Part shown: positions 1-6,093 of the stretch, piece after piece
Layout of the letters: every line of letters starts with the position of its first letter
Numbering within the stretch: position 1 is the stretch's first letter
Assembly (NCBI GenBank): GCA_003105245.1
Contig: PQAI01000238.1
Span: 10,662-16,790 of the forward strand
Length of the DNA: 6,129 bases
Source of the DNA: Betaproteobacteria bacterium
Lineage (GTDB): Bacteria > Pseudomonadota > Gammaproteobacteria > Burkholderiales > Usitatibacteraceae
Direction: 5' to 3'
The notes under the pieces: model-generated
Told to the model about the DNA's origin: nothing
The model's database searches: none
Seen by the model: only the letters and a program-made list of their open reading frames with translations
Made by a program: the position numbers and the translations under genes

Positions 1-717
1 TACCTGGCAGCCTTCGCGGTGCTGTTCCTCGGATTCGGGCTCACGCTCATCCGGGAATGGCTGCCCGACGGCAGGATCGAGCGCTCGGGAATCCTGGTTG
101 CGAAACTCGTGGCCATGGTGATCCTTCCGGCGTGTATCTTCCTGCGCCTGGGCGTGGGCCTGCGGGAACTGGTGCCTGCCGGCACCGGCATCGTCGGCGG
201 GAAGCGGCATTGGCGCGCGCTCGCGATCCTGTGCGCCTTGATGCTCCTGTTGCAGCTCACGGTCGGGCGCGGCCCCCGGGAAATTGCGAAGCTGCAGGGG
301 GAGTGGGGCTGGTCGGCCGGGCATCTCGCCCTGGTGGCGCCCCTGGCGTTGGCCTGGATGACGCTGGAAGCCGGGCTCTCCGAGGAATTCCTCTTCCGGG
401 TCCTGCTGCAGACACGGCTCGAGGCATGGCTTCGCAACCGCACGGCCGCGATCCTCGCGATGGCGGTCCTCTTCGGCCTGGCGCACGCGCCCGGTTACGT
501 CCTGCGCGGAGGCCACGTGGCGGAGGGGATGACGATCGCCCCGGATCCGTTCACTTCAGCGGCCTACGCGATCGTCGTGGTCTCGCCGATCGGATTCCTT
601 TTCGGAGTGCTATGGGCGCGTACGCGCAGTCTCGGCCTCGTGGTCCTGCTTCACGGGTTCACCGACCTCGTGCCCAACCTCGCGTCCTTTGCTCGTACCT
701 GGTTCGGGCCCCTGTAG
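1..717 (+). CDS. CPBP-family intramembrane metalloprotease (5' end outside window)
   Basis: Multi-spanning membrane protein of the CPBP family (CAAX prenyl protease 2/Rce1-like, also bacteriocin-immunity-type proteins). Counting from the GTG at 19, the family motifs are present in order: EEFLFR at residues 122-127 (EExxxR, the presumed catalytic Glu pair), FGLAH at 152-156 (FxxxH) and HGFTD at 212-216 (HxxxD). Hydrophobic helices surround them. The frame has no stop back to base 1 and the upstream codons (YLAAFAV) continue the first hydrophobic helix, so the GTG is probably internal and the true start lies outside the window. The spacing between the second and third motifs is 56 residues. From memory that is about 20 more than usual, which suggests an inserted loop around residues 160-180. 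The enzymatic class is well supported. The substrate cannot be told from the sequence. Confidence 0.85.
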   Translation, partial: YLAAFAVLFLGFGLTLIREWLPDGRIERSGILVAKLVAMVILPACIFLRLGVGLRELVPAGTGIVGGKRHWRALAILCALMLLLQLTVGRGPREIAKLQGEWGWSAGHLALVAPLALAWMTLEAGLSEEFLFRVLLQTRLEAWLRNRTAAILAMAVLFGLAHAPGYVLRGGHVAEGMTIAPDPFTSAAYAIVVVSPIGFLFGVLWARTRSLGLVVLLHGFTDLVPNLASFARTWFGPL

Positions 718-777
718 CATCATGTTTACATAATAACAATTATGCGACGCTAAATGGGGCTATCGGGAACGTCGCAG
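718..777. other. Intergenic spacer between convergent genes, A+T-rich start and weak inverted repeat
   Basis: The first 26 bases (718-743) contain only five G or C, in sharp contrast to the flanking genes. A 6-bp inverted repeat follows, GCGACG at 744-749 and CGTCGC at 770-775, with a 20-base loop. It could form a weak stem in either transcript. There is no T-run after it on the + strand. Read on the - strand, the A+T-rich stretch lies downstream of the repeat and could help end the leftward transcript. I see no gene here. Confidence 0.4.
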
Positions 778-800
778 GAGCGGACGGCTAGCCGCCGCTC
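778..800. terminator. Strong G+C-rich hairpin at the stop of the HEAGH gene, possible transcript end
   Basis: Bases 778-783 (GAGCGG) pair with 795-800 (CCGCTC). After a single bulged A at 784, 785-787 (CGG) pair with 792-794 (CCG), closing a CTAG loop. That gives nine pairs, eight of them G-C. The right arm runs into the stop codon of the leftward gene (799-801). Neither side has a proper T-run, so this is not a textbook intrinsic terminator. It could still stabilise 3' ends or slow polymerase between the two convergent genes. Confidence 0.45.
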
Positions 801-1338
801 AACGTCCCCGGGCAAGTTGCCAGCGTCGGTACAGCCACCAGACGGCCCACGCCATGAGCCCCACGGCCAGGATCCTCGTCAGGCCCGCCACCTTCGTGTC
901 GGCGTTGATCAGGTGCCAGCGCGTGAAGATCTCCGCCCAGTCGTGGTCTCCGCCGCCCACCAGCGGGAGTTGCTGCACCCTTGCGTCGGCCATGTAGCGC
1001 GCGACGTTCAGGAGGTTTTCGCCGAGCCATACCGCGCCCGCCGCCGCGCCCACCGCGTGATCGCGGCGATGGAAATGCAAGGCCACGGCCACCGGGAATG
1101 CGAGCTGGAAAAGCGTGCCGCCGTAGACTGCGAGCCGGTTGCTCAGGATGCCCACCAGGGGATGCCCGGCCTCGTGAAGCGCGAGGTTCGCGCTGTCGAG
1201 CAGCGGCACCCAGCCCATGGACGCGTGGAAGCCCAGGCTGATAGCGGCAAATGCCATCACCGCGACAAGCGACGGCAACGTGACCGGTACCGGCTCCGCG
1301 CCGCCATCAGGATCCAGAAGGGAAGTCTTTTCGTGCAT
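799..1338 (-). CDS. Small membrane protein with HEAGH zinc-metalloprotease motif (M50-like, uncharacterised)
   Basis: A 179-residue protein with an HExxH motif, HEAGHP at residues 55-60, just after a first hydrophobic segment (about 22-42). Further hydrophobic segments lie near 72-88, 93-112 and 151-170. This resembles a minimal M50-like (site-2-protease-type) intramembrane zinc protease. However, I do not see the usual LDG or NxxPxxxxDG third-ligand motif. Candidate third ligands are Glu107 in WLGEN (104-108) or acidic and His residues in GGGDHDW (128-134). I do not recognise a named family. The start is the first in-frame ATG. No good Shine-Dalgarno precedes it, so translation may be leaderless or weak. 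The + strand reading across the same bases is Arg/Pro-rich and lacks membrane character, so this strand is preferred. It converges with the CPBP gene and diverges from the transporter operon. Confidence 0.75.
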   Translation of the reverse strand: MHEKTSLLDPDGGAEPVPVTLPSLVAVMAFAAISLGFHASMGWVPLLDSANLALHEAGHPLVGILSNRLAVYGGTLFQLAFPVAVALHFHRRDHAVGAAAGAVWLGENLLNVARYMADARVQQLPLVGGGDHDWAEIFTRWHLINADTKVAGLTRILAVGLMAWAVWWLYRRWQLARGR

Positions 1339-1400
1339 TTTGTAGCTTTAAATCATTGCTTTCCATATGTTATTTAATCTTGTTTCTAATATTCATTTGG
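1339..1400. promoter_or_regulatory. A+T-rich divergent promoter region
   Basis: By hand count only 15 of 62 bases are G or C, while the surrounding genes are strongly G+C-rich. The stretch lies between the starts of two divergent transcription units. Possible rightward elements are TCTAAT at 1385-1390 (five of six to the -10 consensus) with a poor -35, TCCATA at 1362-1367, 17 bases away. A possible leftward pair is TAACAT (bases 1367-1372 read on -) with TGAATA (1390-1395 read on -), also 17 apart, about 28 bases before the HEAGH gene's ATG. The location and composition support promoter activity. The individual boxes are weak guesses. Confidence 0.4.
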
Positions 1401-1576
1401 AAGCCCTCGATCCGTCGGCAGACCTCCCCAGACCCTGACGCCCCATCCGCCCCCGACGATACCGGAGGAACGTTCACGCACGGACGCCGGGCCGCGGAGC
1501 CTTGCTGACGCCAGTCAACCGGTGGAAGCAATTACGGGATAGGCTCTTTCCATCGCGATCCCGAAGGGAGAGGGCC
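1401..1576 (+). promoter_or_regulatory. G+C-rich leader of the ABC operon with TGAC-N4-GTCA dyad
   Basis: No gene is evident in this stretch. The frame of the solute-binding protein stays open upstream to a TTG at 1502 and beyond, but the extra residues are Arg-rich and would sit ahead of a perfect signal peptide, so they are not coding. Visible structure: a perfect dyad TGAC (1506-1509) N4 GTCA (1514-1517), and an 8-bp direct repeat CTGACGCC at 1435-1442 and 1505-1512. The second copy overlaps the left half of the dyad. These could be an operator or may be chance. I find no convincing Pho box (repeated CTGTCAT). Confidence 0.3.
1563..1574 (+). promoter_or_regulatory. Ribosome binding site of the solute-binding protein
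   Basis: The purine run GAAGGGAGAGGG ends two bases before the ATG at 1577. Its AGGGAG core is about 7 bases from the start codon, a normal Shine-Dalgarno distance. It is by far the best such site in the operon, which fits the high expression needed for a periplasmic binding protein. It decides the start in favour of 1577 over the upstream TTG at 1502. Confidence 0.8.
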
Positions 1577-2578
1577 ATGAAGGTCAAGTCACTGCTTGCC
1601 GGATTCGCCGCCGCCGTCGCGTTTGCCGGACCTGCCGCGGCCGCCGACGCAATCTGCTACAACTGCCCGCCGGAATGGGCCGACTGGGGCACCATGCTCA
1701 AGGCCATCAAGGCGGACCTCAAGCTCGACGTTCCGCACGACAACAAGAACTCCGGCCAGACGCTCTCGACCCTGATCGCCGACAAGGCCAATCCGGTGGC
1801 CGACATCGCCTACTTCGGCGTGACCTTCGGCATCAAGGCGGGCGAGGCGGGAGTGATCGCGCCCTATATCCCCAAGTACTTCAACGAGATCCCCGACGGC
1901 CTCAAGGCGCCCGACGGCAGCTGGTTCACCATCCACTACGGCACGATCGGCTTCTTCGTGAACGTCGACGCGCTTCGCGGCGTGCCGGTGCCGAAGTCGT
2001 GGAAGGACCTGCTCAAGCCCGAGTACGCGGGCCTGGTGGGATACCTCGATCCGACCAGCGCCGCCGTGGGATACGCCGCAGCGACCGCGGCCAACCTCGC
2101 GCTCGGCGGCACGACCAGCGACTGGGGGCCGGGCATCAAGTACTTCAAGGATCTCAAGAAGAACCGCCCGATCGTGCCGCTGCAGACCTCGTACGCGCGC
2201 GTGCTCTCCGGGGAAATCCCGATCATGTTCGACTACGACTTCAATACGCTGCGCGCGAAGTACAAGGACAAGTGCAACTGCGTGTTCGTCATCCCGCAGG
2301 AAGGCACGATCGTGCTCCCCTACGTCATGAGCCTGGTGAAGGGCGGACCGCACCCCGAGAACGCGAAGAAGGTGCTCGATTACCTGATGTCGGACAAGGG
2401 CCAGGCGATCTGGGCCAACGCCTACCTCAGGCCGATCCGCGCGTCCGCCATGCCTCCCGACGTCGCGGCCCGGTTCCCTCCGGCAGAAGAATACAAGCGC
2501 GCCAAGGTGATCGACTACGCCAAGATGGAAGCCGGCCAGAACGCCTTCCGCGACCTCTACCAGAAGGAAGTCCGCTGA
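1577..2578 (+). CDS. ABC transporter periplasmic solute-binding protein (polyamine/iron/phosphonate-like type)
   Basis: A 333-residue precursor that captures the substrate in the periplasm for the permeases encoded downstream. Residues 1-23 form a classic Sec signal peptide: Lys2/Lys4, the hydrophobic run LLAGFAAAVAFAG, then an Ala-rich cleavage site near Ala22-Ala23. There is no lipobox. The mature part has signatures of the SBP_bac_6/8-type fold (PotD, FbpA/AfuA and 2-aminoethylphosphonate binders): YGTIGFFVN at 121-129, KSWKDLLKPEYAG from 140 and LDPTSAAVGY from 157. The only cysteines are two close pairs, Cys27/Cys30 (CYNC) and Cys233/Cys235 (CNC), suggestive of disulfides or a metal site. 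The ligand cannot be read from the sequence; databases tend to call such proteins spermidine/putrescine-type. The start is fixed by the ribosome site and the signal peptide. Confidence 0.9.
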   Translation: MKVKSLLAGFAAAVAFAGPAAAADAICYNCPPEWADWGTMLKAIKADLKLDVPHDNKNSGQTLSTLIADKANPVADIAYFGVTFGIKAGEAGVIAPYIPKYFNEIPDGLKAPDGSWFTIHYGTIGFFVNVDALRGVPVPKSWKDLLKPEYAGLVGYLDPTSAAVGYAAATAANLALGGTTSDWGPGIKYFKDLKKNRPIVPLQTSYARVLSGEIPIMFDYDFNTLRAKYKDKCNCVFVIPQEGTIVLPYVMSLVKGGPHPENAKKVLDYLMSDKGQAIWANAYLRPIRASAMPPDVAARFPPAEEYKRAKVIDYAKMEAGQNAFRDLYQKEVR

Positions 2579-2597
2579 GGACGATCCGCGACCTTCC

Positions 2598-3419
2598 ATG
2601 CGAGGCCGCGAGAACCGCTTCCTGCTGCTGATGGTGGCGCCGGCGATCGTCGTCGGCGCCGCCTTCTTCCTGCTTCCGCTGGCCCGCCTGGCCGTGGTCG
2701 GCGCCACCGGCAAGCTGGGCTTCGCGGCCTACACGGCCGTCGTCACGAATCCGCAGTACTTCCAGGCGCTGGCCTCCACCATCGTGCTGTCGGTGACCGT
2801 CACGGTCGCCACGCTCGTCATCGCCGGGATCGCAGGCGTCTTCCTGGAGCGCAACCACTTCCTCGGCCGCGAGGCGCTGATCTCCATGCTCACCCTGCCC
2901 CTCGCATTTCCCGGTGTGGTGGTCGGCTTCATGGTCATCATGCTCGCCGGGCGCACCGGGCTCATCGGCGAGATCACCTCGACCTTCGGCGCGGGCCGCC
3001 TGGTGTTCGCCTACTCCATCGCGGGGCTCTTCACCGGCTACATCTACTTCTCCATCCCGCGCGTGATCCTCACCATCATGGCGGCGGCGGAGAAGCTCGA
3101 CCCGGCGCTCGAGGAGGCGGCCAAGTCGCTTGGCGCCAACCCGTGGCGGGTGATCGTCGACGTGATCCTGCCGGCACTGAAGCCCGCGCTGATCGCCTCG
3201 GGCGCGATCTGCTTCGCGACCTCGATGGGCGCGTTCGGCACGGCGTTCACGCTCGCCACCGACATCAAGGTGCTGCCGATCGTGATCTACACCGAGTTCA
3301 CGCTGCTCGCCAATATCGCCCTGGCGGCGGCACTGAGCATGGTGCTCGGGGTCATCACTTGGGCCACGCTGGCGCTCTCGCGGGTCGCGGCGGGCGCAAC
3401 CGCGGCGGCGGCGGGCTGA
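2598..3419 (+). CDS. ABC transporter permease 1 (PotB/CysT-like inner membrane protein)
   Basis: A 273-residue polytopic protein with about six predicted membrane helices (near 8-30, 57-82, 95-117, 135-160, 197-220, 238-260). The cytoplasmic EAA loop that docks on the ATPase is clear: EEAAKSLG at 172-179 followed by ILP at 190-192. Length and layout match the single-domain permeases of polyamine, sulfate, thiamine and ferric-type importers (BPD_transp_1), not fused ThiP-type permeases. It begins 19 bases after the binding-protein stop. The nearest purine-rich site (AGGA at 2578-2581) is rather far from the ATG, so initiation is probably weak or coupled to translation of the preceding gene. 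The C-terminus is an Ala-rich tail. It should form a heterodimeric channel with the next gene product. Confidence 0.9.
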   Translation: MRGRENRFLLLMVAPAIVVGAAFFLLPLARLAVVGATGKLGFAAYTAVVTNPQYFQALASTIVLSVTVTVATLVIAGIAGVFLERNHFLGREALISMLTLPLAFPGVVVGFMVIMLAGRTGLIGEITSTFGAGRLVFAYSIAGLFTGYIYFSIPRVILTIMAAAEKLDPALEEAAKSLGANPWRVIVDVILPALKPALIASGAICFATSMGAFGTAFTLATDIKVLPIVIYTEFTLLANIALAAALSMVLGVITWATLALSRVAAGATAAAAG

Positions 3420-3426
3420 GACGGCC

Positions 3427-4224
3427 ATGCGGCGCCCGCCCTACTTCTGGCTGCAGCTCGCGTTCACGCTGCTGGTGTGCTCGTTCCTGCTCGTGCCGGT
3501 GTTCATGTCGATCGTCGCGGGGCTCACGGAGAACTTCTTCGTCGGCGTGAAGAGCGGCTTCACCACGCGCTGGATCGGCGTGGTGTGGGAGCTCTACGCG
3601 CCGACGATCTTCCGCAGCATGTACATCGCGCTCGCGACGCTCGCCGTGACGCTCGTGGTCGGCGTCCCCGCCGCCTACGTGCTCGCCAAGCGCCCCGGCA
3701 TGATGACGCGGATGATCGAGGAGTTCCTGGTGCTGCCGGTGGCCATCCCGGGCCTGGCGATCGCGCTGGCATTGATCATCACCTACGGCGGATTCCGCGA
3801 CTTCCGCACGAGCTGGGGCTTCATCCTCGTCGGCCACGTGCTCTACACCCTGCCCTTCATGGTCCGCTCGGTGCTCGCCGTGCTGTCGTCGTTCAATTTC
3901 CAGGTCCTCGAGGAGAGCGCCGCGAGCCTGGGCGCGGGATTCTGGCGCCGCTTCTTCGGGATCGTCCTGCCGAACGCGCGCTCCGGGATCGTCGCCGGCG
4001 CGCTCACCGTGGTGACGCTATCGATCGGCGAGTTCAACCTCACGTGGATGATGCATACTCCGGAAACCATGACGCTGCCCGTGGGGCTGGCCGACAGCTA
4101 CGCCTCGATGCGCCTGGAGATCGGCAGCGCCTATACGCTCGTGTTCTTCATCATGATCACCCCGCTCCTCGTCGCGCTCCAGCGCTACGGCGTTCAAAGT
4201 ACCCGGACAAGAAAAGGCGCATGA
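3427..4224 (+). CDS. ABC transporter permease 2 (PotC-like inner membrane protein)
   Basis: A 265-residue partner permease with about six hydrophobic helices (near 10-31, 62-88, 99-121, 131-153, 188-205, 235-254). Its EAA loop reads EESAASLG at 162-169, with VLP at 180-182. The central Ala of EAA is Ser here, a common variation. It starts 7 bases after permease 1. Its stop overlaps the ATPase start as ATGA (4221-4224), a translational-coupling arrangement that should balance permease and ATPase production. No strong Shine-Dalgarno precedes its ATG, again suggesting coupling. The C-terminal tail is basic (RTRKGA), consistent with a cytoplasmic end. The family is certain, the substrate unknown. 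Confidence 0.9.
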   Translation: MRRPPYFWLQLAFTLLVCSFLLVPVFMSIVAGLTENFFVGVKSGFTTRWIGVVWELYAPTIFRSMYIALATLAVTLVVGVPAAYVLAKRPGMMTRMIEEFLVLPVAIPGLAIALALIITYGGFRDFRTSWGFILVGHVLYTLPFMVRSVLAVLSSFNFQVLEESAASLGAGFWRRFFGIVLPNARSGIVAGALTVVTLSIGEFNLTWMMHTPETMTLPVGLADSYASMRLEIGSAYTLVFFIMITPLLVALQRYGVQSTRTRKGA

Positions 4225-5270
4225 ACGGCAAGGTCGGCACGGCAATTCGGTTGGTGGACTGCGCCAAGACGTTTCCCAACGGCACGCGCGCGCTGGACAA
4301 GACCTCCCTCGAGATGCGCGGCGGCGAGACGATCGTGTTCCTCGGCCCCTCGGGCTGCGGCAAGACCACGCTCCTGCGCGTGATCGCCGGCCTGGAGTCG
4401 CCGGATGAAGGCGGGCGGGTCTACTTCGACGACGAGGACGTGACCAGCCAGCCGATCGAGCACCGCAACGTCGGCATGGTGTTCCAGTCCTACGCGCTGT
4501 TTCCCAACATGAATGTCGGGGACAACATCGCCTACGGGCTCAAGGTCCACGGCGTGGCGCCCGACAAGCGCGCCAAGAGGGTCGACGAGATGCTGCGGAT
4601 GATGCAGATCTCGGAGCTGCGCGAGCGGCGCATCACGGAGCTCTCCGGCGGGCAGCGCCAGCGCGTGGCGCTCGCCCGCGCCATCGCGGTGCAACCCCGG
4701 GTTCTTCTTCTCGACGAGCCCCTCACTGCACTGGATGCGCTGCTGCGCGAGCGGCTCCGCATCGAGATCGACGTGCTGCTGCACTCGCTCGGCATCACCG
4801 CGGCCTACGTCACCCACGACCAGGGCGAGGCGATGGCCATCGGCGACCGCATCGCCGTGATGAACAAGGGGGCGATCGTCCAGACCGGAAGCCCGCGCGA
4901 GATCTACTACAAGCCGGCCAGCTCCTTCGTGGCCGACTTCATCGGCACGATGAACCGCGTCACCGGCACGCTGCGCGACGGCGCCCTGGAGCTGCCGGGC
5001 GGGCGCATCGACTGGGCGGATCAGCAAGGCTCCGGCGAGATGCAGGTCCTCTTCCGCCCCAACGACGCGCGCATCGTCGACGACGCCCGGGCGCCCCTGC
5101 GCGGCGTGGTGGAGCAGCAGTTCTTCCTGGGCGACCGCACGCGCCTGCACGTGACCGGCGTCGCCGACCGCACGGTGGTGGTCGAGACCACGGAGCACCG
5201 GGAGTTCCGGGTCGGCCAGTCCATCGGCCTTCGCATCGAGCCCGGGGCGCTGCTGCGGCTTCGCGACTGA
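4221..5270 (+). CDS. ABC transporter ATP-binding protein with TOBE domain (PotA/FbpC/UgpC-like)
   Basis: A 349-residue ATPase that powers the importer from the cytoplasmic face. All nucleotide-binding motifs are intact: Walker A GPSGCGKTT (42-50), Q-loop VFQSYALFP (87-95, Gln89), signature LSGGQ (141-145), Walker B VLLLDEP (161-167, Glu166 catalytic), D-loop LTALD (168-172) and switch His199 in THDQ. Residues from about 240 on form the accessory region typical of the CUT1/MOI/polyamine group, with a TOBE-type segment beginning near FRPNDARI. The ATG at 4221 lies in the ATGA overlap with permease 2, with GAAAAGG (4211-4217) just upstream as ribosome site. The same frame stays open far upstream through permease 2, but that reading is Arg-rich shadow sequence and not part of the protein. 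TOBE domains in this group often help regulation or substrate sensing. Confidence 0.93.
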   Translation: MNGKVGTAIRLVDCAKTFPNGTRALDKTSLEMRGGETIVFLGPSGCGKTTLLRVIAGLESPDEGGRVYFDDEDVTSQPIEHRNVGMVFQSYALFPNMNVGDNIAYGLKVHGVAPDKRAKRVDEMLRMMQISELRERRITELSGGQRQRVALARAIAVQPRVLLLDEPLTALDALLRERLRIEIDVLLHSLGITAAYVTHDQGEAMAIGDRIAVMNKGAIVQTGSPREIYYKPASSFVADFIGTMNRVTGTLRDGALELPGGRIDWADQQGSGEMQVLFRPNDARIVDDARAPLRGVVEQQFFLGDRTRLHVTGVADRTVVVETTEHREFRVGQSIGLRIEPGALLRLRD

Positions 5271-5271
5271 A

Positions 5272-6093
5272 ATGCTGATCGCGCAGGTCACCGACACCCA
5301 CATCAAGGCCGCGGGCAGGCTCGCCTACCGGAAGGTGGATTCCGCGGACAAGCTCGCGAACTGCGTGGCGCACCTCAACGCGCTCGCGCCCCGGCCCGAC
5401 ATCGTCCTGCTGACGGGCGACCTCGTCGACCTCGGCAGACCCGAGGAATACGCGTTGCTGCGCGAGATCCTCTCGCCGCTTCGCATGCCGATCCATGTCA
5501 TTCCGGGCAACCACGACGAGCGCGGAGCCCTGCGCAAGGCGTTCGCCGACCAGGCCTACCTGCCGCAGTCGGGCGAGTTCCTGCACTACGTCCTGGAAGA
5601 CTATCCACTGCGCCTGATCGGGCTCGACACCGTGGTCGCCGGCGAGCCGCGGGGGGAGCTGTGCGAGGCGCGGCTCGGCTGGCTGGATGCCCAGCTCCGC
5701 CGCGCGCCGGAGCGCGAGACGGTGCTCTTCATGCACCACCCGCCCTTCCTGACGGGCCTCGCCAACATGGACTGGCAGAACTGCCACAACGGCGAGGCGC
5801 TCGGGGCGCTGCTCGAGCGTCACCGGCAGGTCACGCGCCTGCTCTGCGGCCATGTCCACCGCCCCATTCACCTGGCCTGGCACGGCGTCACGGCGAGCAT
5901 CGCCCCGAGCCCGTCGCATTCCTGCGTCTTCGACCTGGACCCGGACGCCTCGCACGACTTCGTCCTCGAGCCGCCGACCTGCGAGCTGCACTACTGGCGC
6001 GAGGGCGCGGGCCTGGTGAGCCACCTCACCTTCATTGGCGACTACGGGGGCCGGTTCCCGTTCTACGACGCGAACGGCAAGCTGATCGACTGA
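5272..6093 (+). CDS. GpdQ-like binuclear metallophosphodiesterase (calcineurin-like phosphoesterase)
   Basis: A 273-residue cytoplasmic enzyme without a signal peptide, of the class III cyclic-nucleotide phosphodiesterase / glycerophosphodiesterase group (Icc/CpdA, GpdQ). The full metal-ligand set is present: Asp8-x-His10, Asp50 in GDLVD, Asn80 in GNHD, His156 in MHHPP, and His194/His196 in GHVH. The first five positions equal those I recall for Enterobacter aerogenes GpdQ, and the last two are one residue lower. The flanking GRPEEY (56-61) and total length also match. Such enzymes hydrolyse phosphodiesters (glycerophosphoethanolamine, cAMP, bis-pNPP). The start ATG lies one base after the ATPase stop and lacks a clear ribosome site, so it is probably translated by coupling. 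Its place at the end of an ABC operon suggests it acts on the imported compound. CpdA-like signalling on cAMP is the main alternative. Confidence 0.88.
   Translation: MLIAQVTDTHIKAAGRLAYRKVDSADKLANCVAHLNALAPRPDIVLLTGDLVDLGRPEEYALLREILSPLRMPIHVIPGNHDERGALRKAFADQAYLPQSGEFLHYVLEDYPLRLIGLDTVVAGEPRGELCEARLGWLDAQLRRAPERETVLFMHHPPFLTGLANMDWQNCHNGEALGALLERHRQVTRLLCGHVHRPIHLAWHGVTASIAPSPSHSCVFDLDPDASHDFVLEPPTCELHYWREGAGLVSHLTFIGDYGGRFPFYDANGKLID

Noticed and set aside
1348..1364. Two-codon mini-ORF (Met-Ile-stop) with a GGAAAG upstream, in the leader of the HEAGH gene on the - strand
   Set aside because: The spacing from the purine site is too short and the pattern is expected by chance in A+T-rich DNA.
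754..1377. A 207-codon + strand frame opposite the HEAGH gene
   Set aside because: Composition is Arg/Gly/Pro/His-rich with no domain or helix pattern. The - strand gives a coherent membrane protein with HEAGH.
1502..1576. TTG start 25 codons upstream of the binding protein
   Set aside because: It would put an Arg-rich extension before an intact signal peptide, and the best ribosome site serves the ATG at 1577.
1339..1576. Pho box or riboswitch ahead of the transporter operon
   Set aside because: I searched by eye for repeated CTGTCAT-like elements and for an extended conserved RNA fold and found neither.
3477..4220. Open frame continuing upstream of the ATPase, which would make a 597-residue fusion
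   Set aside because: It lies over permease 2 in another frame and reads as Arg/Pro-rich shadow sequence. The ATPase has a natural ATG in an ATGA overlap with a ribosome site.
1589..5306. Several long antisense frames opposite the operon (for example 1589-2713, 2427-3428 and 4194-5306)
   Set aside because: They are Arg/Glu/Asp/His-rich mirrors of G+C-rich coding sequence, with no recognisable domains.
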